From positions 1,261,522-1,325,521 of the forward strand of contig NZ_MDKB01000002.1 of the NCBI RefSeq assembly GCF_001715295.1: 64,000 nucleotides of DNA, in the 5' to 3' direction. Of this stretch, positions 61,647 through 64,000 are shown in pieces. The stretch comes from Streptomyces griseus. Its GTDB lineage: Bacteria; Actinomycetota; Actinomycetes; Streptomycetales; Streptomycetaceae. Numbering within the stretch: the first letter of the stretch is position 1; each line of letters starts with the position of its first letter. The position numbers were made by a program, and so were the translations under genes. The notes under the pieces are model-generated. The model was not told the origin of the DNA. It saw nothing but the letters and a program-made list of their open reading frames with translations, and made no database searches.

Positions 61647-62210
61647 GTGCTGCAGAAGACGTCCCACGCCCCGCGCCCCGAAGCCGTCCCCCATGCTGAA
61701 GGGGTGAGCAACGACCGTTTCCGTGCCGCCCTGTCCCGTCTGGCCGCGGGCGTGGTGCTGATCACCGCCCAGGAATCGCCGCTCGACGAGCACGGCCGCG
61801 GCGAGGACGTCGGGATGACCGCGACCGCCTTCGTGTCGGTCTCCCTGGACCCGCCGCTGGTCATGGTGAGCCTGCGCAACGACTCACGGATGGACGACCT
61901 GCTCGCCGAGCAGCCCCTGTGGGCGGTCTCCGTACTGGCGGAGAGCCAGCGGCAGATCGCGGGACGGTTCGCCATGAAGGGCAGGATCAGTGACCGGCTG
62001 CTGTTCGAGGACCTCCCTTATGTACGCGGCGAGGTCACGGACGCCCCGCTGATCGGCGGCGCACTGGCCACGCTGGAGTGCCGGACGGAGCAGCGGGTGA
62101 CGGCCGGCGACCACACGTTGGTGATCGGCCGGGTGCTGACGGCGGAGCTGCCCAGCGCGGAGGGCGAACCTCTGACGTACTTCAAGGGGCGCTACCGGCG
62201 CCTGGGGTGA
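61647..62210 (+). CDS. Flavin reductase family protein
   Basis: A protein of about 187 residues with the flavin reductase-like split-barrel fold. Seen: 'FRAALSRLAAGVVLITAQES', 'VGMTATAFVSVSLDPPLVMV' (FMN-binding loop), 'FAMKGRISDRLLFEDLPYVR' and the C-terminal 'LTYFKGRYRRLG'. It would use NAD(P)H to reduce FMN for a partner monooxygenase, or act alone. The start is uncertain: GTG at 61638, 61647 or 61704 are all in frame, and the last begins the conserved domain. It is divergent from cdgB across a Crp-type palindrome. Confidence 0.88.
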   Translation: MLQKTSHAPRPEAVPHAEGVSNDRFRAALSRLAAGVVLITAQESPLDEHGRGEDVGMTATAFVSVSLDPPLVMVSLRNDSRMDDLLAEQPLWAVSVLAESQRQIAGRFAMKGRISDRLLFEDLPYVRGEVTDAPLIGGALATLECRTEQRVTAGDHTLVIGRVLTAELPSAEGEPLTYFKGRYRRLG

Positions 62211-62440
62211 CGGGCGGGGGGCTCGGGGGCTCACTCCCGCGCCTGCGTGACCTGCCGCCGCACGGCGGCGCCTCCACCGCCGTGCCCGTACGGGAGCGCG
62301 TCGGCGCCTGCGCCGCGGCGGCGTACGCATGCGCCCGGACGACGACGGCTGCGAGTGCTCCCCGTACCTCGCGCGCGGACGCCGCCGGCCGCGCGGCACT
62401 CCCCGTATCTACCTCGCGCGCTGCCGCCGACGCCGGCACG

Positions 62441-62562
62441 GCGCTTCCCGTACCCCGCGCACGGACACCGCCGCCTGTGCAGCGCTTTCCGTACCCCGCG
62501 CACGGACACCGCCGCCTGTGCAGCGCTTTTCGTACCTCGCGCACGGACACCGACCCTTCACA
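62441..62562. repeat. 41-bp tandem repeat, three good copies
   Basis: Copies begin at 62441, 62482 and 62523 with the core CCGTACCCCGCGCACGGACA. Copies 1 and 2 differ at one or two bases over 40; copy 3 diverges at its end. More degenerate copies precede it from about 62360. The array fills the 397-base interval between the flavin reductase and arfB stops; no gene is supported there. Confidence 0.88.
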
Positions 62563-62607
62563 GCGGTGCCCGAACGCCGGCGCACGGACGGCGCCGCGCG
62601 TACGCGC

Positions 62608-63033
62608 CTACCAGTCGCGGCCGGAGCGTCCGCGTTTGGTGTCGCCACGCTGCTTCTTCTCGCGCAGGCGGCGTTCGTTGATGCCCCGCGGGATCTTCTT
62701 CTTGAGGCGCGGCTTGGGCGGCGGGGCGGTCGCCTCCGCCAGAAGCGCGGCGAGCCGGACGGCGGCCGTCTCGCGGTTGCGCCACTGGGAGCGGTGTTCG
62801 GAGGCGCGTACGGACACGACCCCGCCCACCAGCCTGCCCGCCAGGCGTTCGAGGGCACGCGCCTTCCAGACCTCGGGCAGCGCCTCGGTCGCGGCGAGGT
62901 CGAAACGGAGTTCCACCTGGGAGTCGCTGGTGTTGACGTGCTGCCCGCCGGGCCCGGAGGACCGCGAGAAACGCCACATGAGTTCGGCCTCCGGCAGGGA
63001 GACCGAACCGCGGATGACATAGGGCCCGGACAT
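62608..63033 (-). CDS. arfB: Alternative ribosome-rescue peptidyl-tRNA hydrolase ArfB
   Basis: A 141-residue release-factor-like protein (YaeJ/ArfB). The GGQ catalytic motif is at residues 29-31 in SSGPGGQHVN. The C-terminal tail is strongly basic (RLKKKIPRGINERRLREKKQ), the feature that slides into the empty mRNA channel of stalled ribosomes. It frees ribosomes stuck on non-stop mRNAs. No codon-recognition domain is present, as expected. ATG at 63033 is chosen over ATG at 63042 by family alignment. It lies divergent to terD. Confidence 0.94.
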   Translation of the reverse strand: MSGPYVIRGSVSLPEAELMWRFSRSSGPGGQHVNTSDSQVELRFDLAATEALPEVWKARALERLAGRLVGGVVSVRASEHRSQWRNRETAAVRLAALLAEATAPPPKPRLKKKIPRGINERRLREKKQRGDTKRGRSGRDW

Positions 63034-63214
63034 GACACCCATAGTCTCCGGCCCACAGGCCGTTCGTCACCTTGTTTCGCGGTCGTTCGACCAGAAGTTC
63101 GGCAAAGAAAGTAAAGCGAGCTGGAACCTCGTGGTCCCCCGCCTGCGTTAGGACGGGTGACGGTAGCTTTCGTGATGGCACGAAGCCCGCACACGACGAG
63201 GAAAGGGACTTCCC

Positions 63215-63790
63215 ATGGCAGTAAGCCTGTCCAAGGGCGGCAACGTCTCGCTCACCAAGGAGGCACCGGGCCTGACCGCCGTCACGGTCGGCCTCGGCTG
63301 GGACGTCCGCACCACCACCGGCACCGACTTCGACCTCGACGCCTCGGCGATCGCGGTCAACACCGCCGGCAAGGTCCACTCCGACGCACACTTCGTCTTC
63401 TTCAACAACAAGTCGACGCCGGACCAGACCATCGTCCACACCGGTGACAACGTCACGGGCCAGGGCGAGGGCGACGACGAGCAGATCAACGTCAACCTGG
63501 CGGGCCTCCCGGCGGACATCGACAAGATCGTGTTCCCGGTGTCCATCTACGACGCCGAGTCGCGCGGCCAGAACTTCGGCCAGGTGCGGAACGCCTTCAT
63601 CCGTATCGTCAACCAGGCCGGCGGCACGGAGATCGCGCGCTACGACCTGAGCGAGGACGCCGCCACCGAGACCGCCATGGTCTTCGGCGAGCTCTACCGC
63701 AACGGCGCCGAGTGGAAGTTCCGCGCGGTCGGCCAGGGCTACGCCTCGGGCCTGCGCGGCATCGCCCAGGACTTCGGCGTCAACCTCTGA
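63215..63790 (+). CDS. terD: TerD-family protein
   Basis: A 191-residue calcium-binding TerD-domain protein. Seen: '[20 protein letters not shown]', '[20 protein letters not shown]' with the acidic Ca2+ ligands, '[20 protein letters not shown]', '[16 protein letters not shown]' and '[17 protein letters not shown]'. TerD proteins belong to tellurite/stress-response systems; in Streptomyces several copies affect development. ATG at 63215 has GAAAGGGA 5-6 bases upstream. It seems to be a single-gene unit with a strong terminator. Confidence 0.95.
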   Translation: MAVSLSKGGNVSLTKEAPGLTAVTVGLGWDVRTTTGTDFDLDASAIAVNTAGKVHSDAHFVFFNNKSTPDQTIVHTGDNVTGQGEGDDEQINVNLAGLPADIDKIVFPVSIYDAESRGQNFGQVRNAFIRIVNQAGGTEIARYDLSEDAATETAMVFGELYRNGAEWKFRAVGQGYASGLRGIAQDFGVNL

Positions 63791-63806
63791 GGTAACGACC
63801 GTCCCA

Positions 63807-63843
63807 CGGAACCCCCGGCCGGCCCCGCCGGCCAGGGGTTCCG
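63807..63843 (+). terminator. terD terminator
   Basis: A 17-bp stem with one C-A mismatch: CGGAACCCC (63807-63815) with GGGGTTCCG (63835-63843), and GGCCGGC/GCCGGCC inside, loop 3 nt. It begins 17 bases after the stop. The remaining 157 bases of the window show nothing I can call. Confidence 0.9.
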
Positions 63844-64000
63844 CAGGTCCGCCCCTCCCGCAGGTTCGCCCCCTCCTGCCGCGCGCCGCACGCCGCTCCC
63901 GGTGCTCCGCACGCCTCCCAGAGCCGCGCGGGCCCGGCTTCCAGGACCGGACCGGCCGTCTCCCGCGCCGACGGAGCCCCGGCCGGGCGGCCTCCGGGAC

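Overview
The window is a high-GC (third-codon positions almost all G/C), linear-chromosome-core type segment of a Streptomyces. The pointers are GTG starts, futalosine-pathway menaquinone genes, DUF2530/DUF3027/DUF3263/DUF2771 proteins, a DasR-type dre site, a CdgB-like diguanylate cyclase and a lone groEL with CIRCE elements. I see no rRNA, tRNA, CRISPR array, integrase or intact insertion sequence. About 57 intact protein genes and one broken one are called.

Region by region. 1-5.8 kb: MarR regulator, small DNA-binding-like protein, AzgA-type purine permease, DUF2530 membrane protein, CtpE-like P-type ATPase. 5.8-14.2 kb: sacsin/Hsp90-type ATPase and DUF3027 protein on the minus strand; then MFS transporter, DUF2771 lipoprotein, mqnB and mqnD on the plus strand. 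14.2-18.8 kb: CspB-like protein with a tail, small membrane protein, HAD hydrolase, and an iron-siderophore ABC importer (two FecCD permeases plus ATPase) behind an iron box. 19-28.9 kb: membrane protein, XPB/Ssl2-N-like protein, family 5 uracil-DNA glycosylase, XPB helicase and a HelD/HelR-type RNA polymerase motor. 29.4-33.2 kb: cutC with a DasR site, HD-like protein, Cmx-type exporter, two small overlapping genes. 33.4-37 kb: murR-murQ-PTS EIIBC, a N-acetylmuramate uptake and breakdown set. 37-44.9 kb: stress-type small proteins, a two-component system, a TetR/dehydrogenase pair, a winged-helix protein and a broken sortase-anchored protein. 44.9-49.5 kb: groEL under two CIRCE elements, a cold-shock gene, and thrC-cysO behind a SAM-I riboswitch. 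49.6-53 kb: glucosyl-3-phosphoglycerate synthase, otsA, otsB. 53.5-58.5 kb: DUF3263, an orphan sugar-binding lipoprotein, and nagK-nagA-pfkB next to a DasR site. 58.5-64 kb: carbohydrate-binding membrane protein, CdgB-like diguanylate cyclase, flavin reductase, ArfB, TerD.

A shared theme is amino-sugar use. The MurNAc set, the GlcNAc kinase/deacetylase set with its DasR site, an orphan solute-binding protein, and cutC (also with a DasR-like site) all point to cell-wall and chitin sugar recycling that is tied to development. Other regulation readable in the DNA: tandem CIRCE elements overlapping the groEL promoter, a full SAM-I aptamer in front of threonine synthase and a CysO-like sulfur carrier, a Crp-type palindrome between cdgB and the flavin reductase, and several operator candidates for local MarR, TetR and RpiR regulators. 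Several intergenic regions hold degenerate GC-rich tandem repeats that code for nothing I can recognise.
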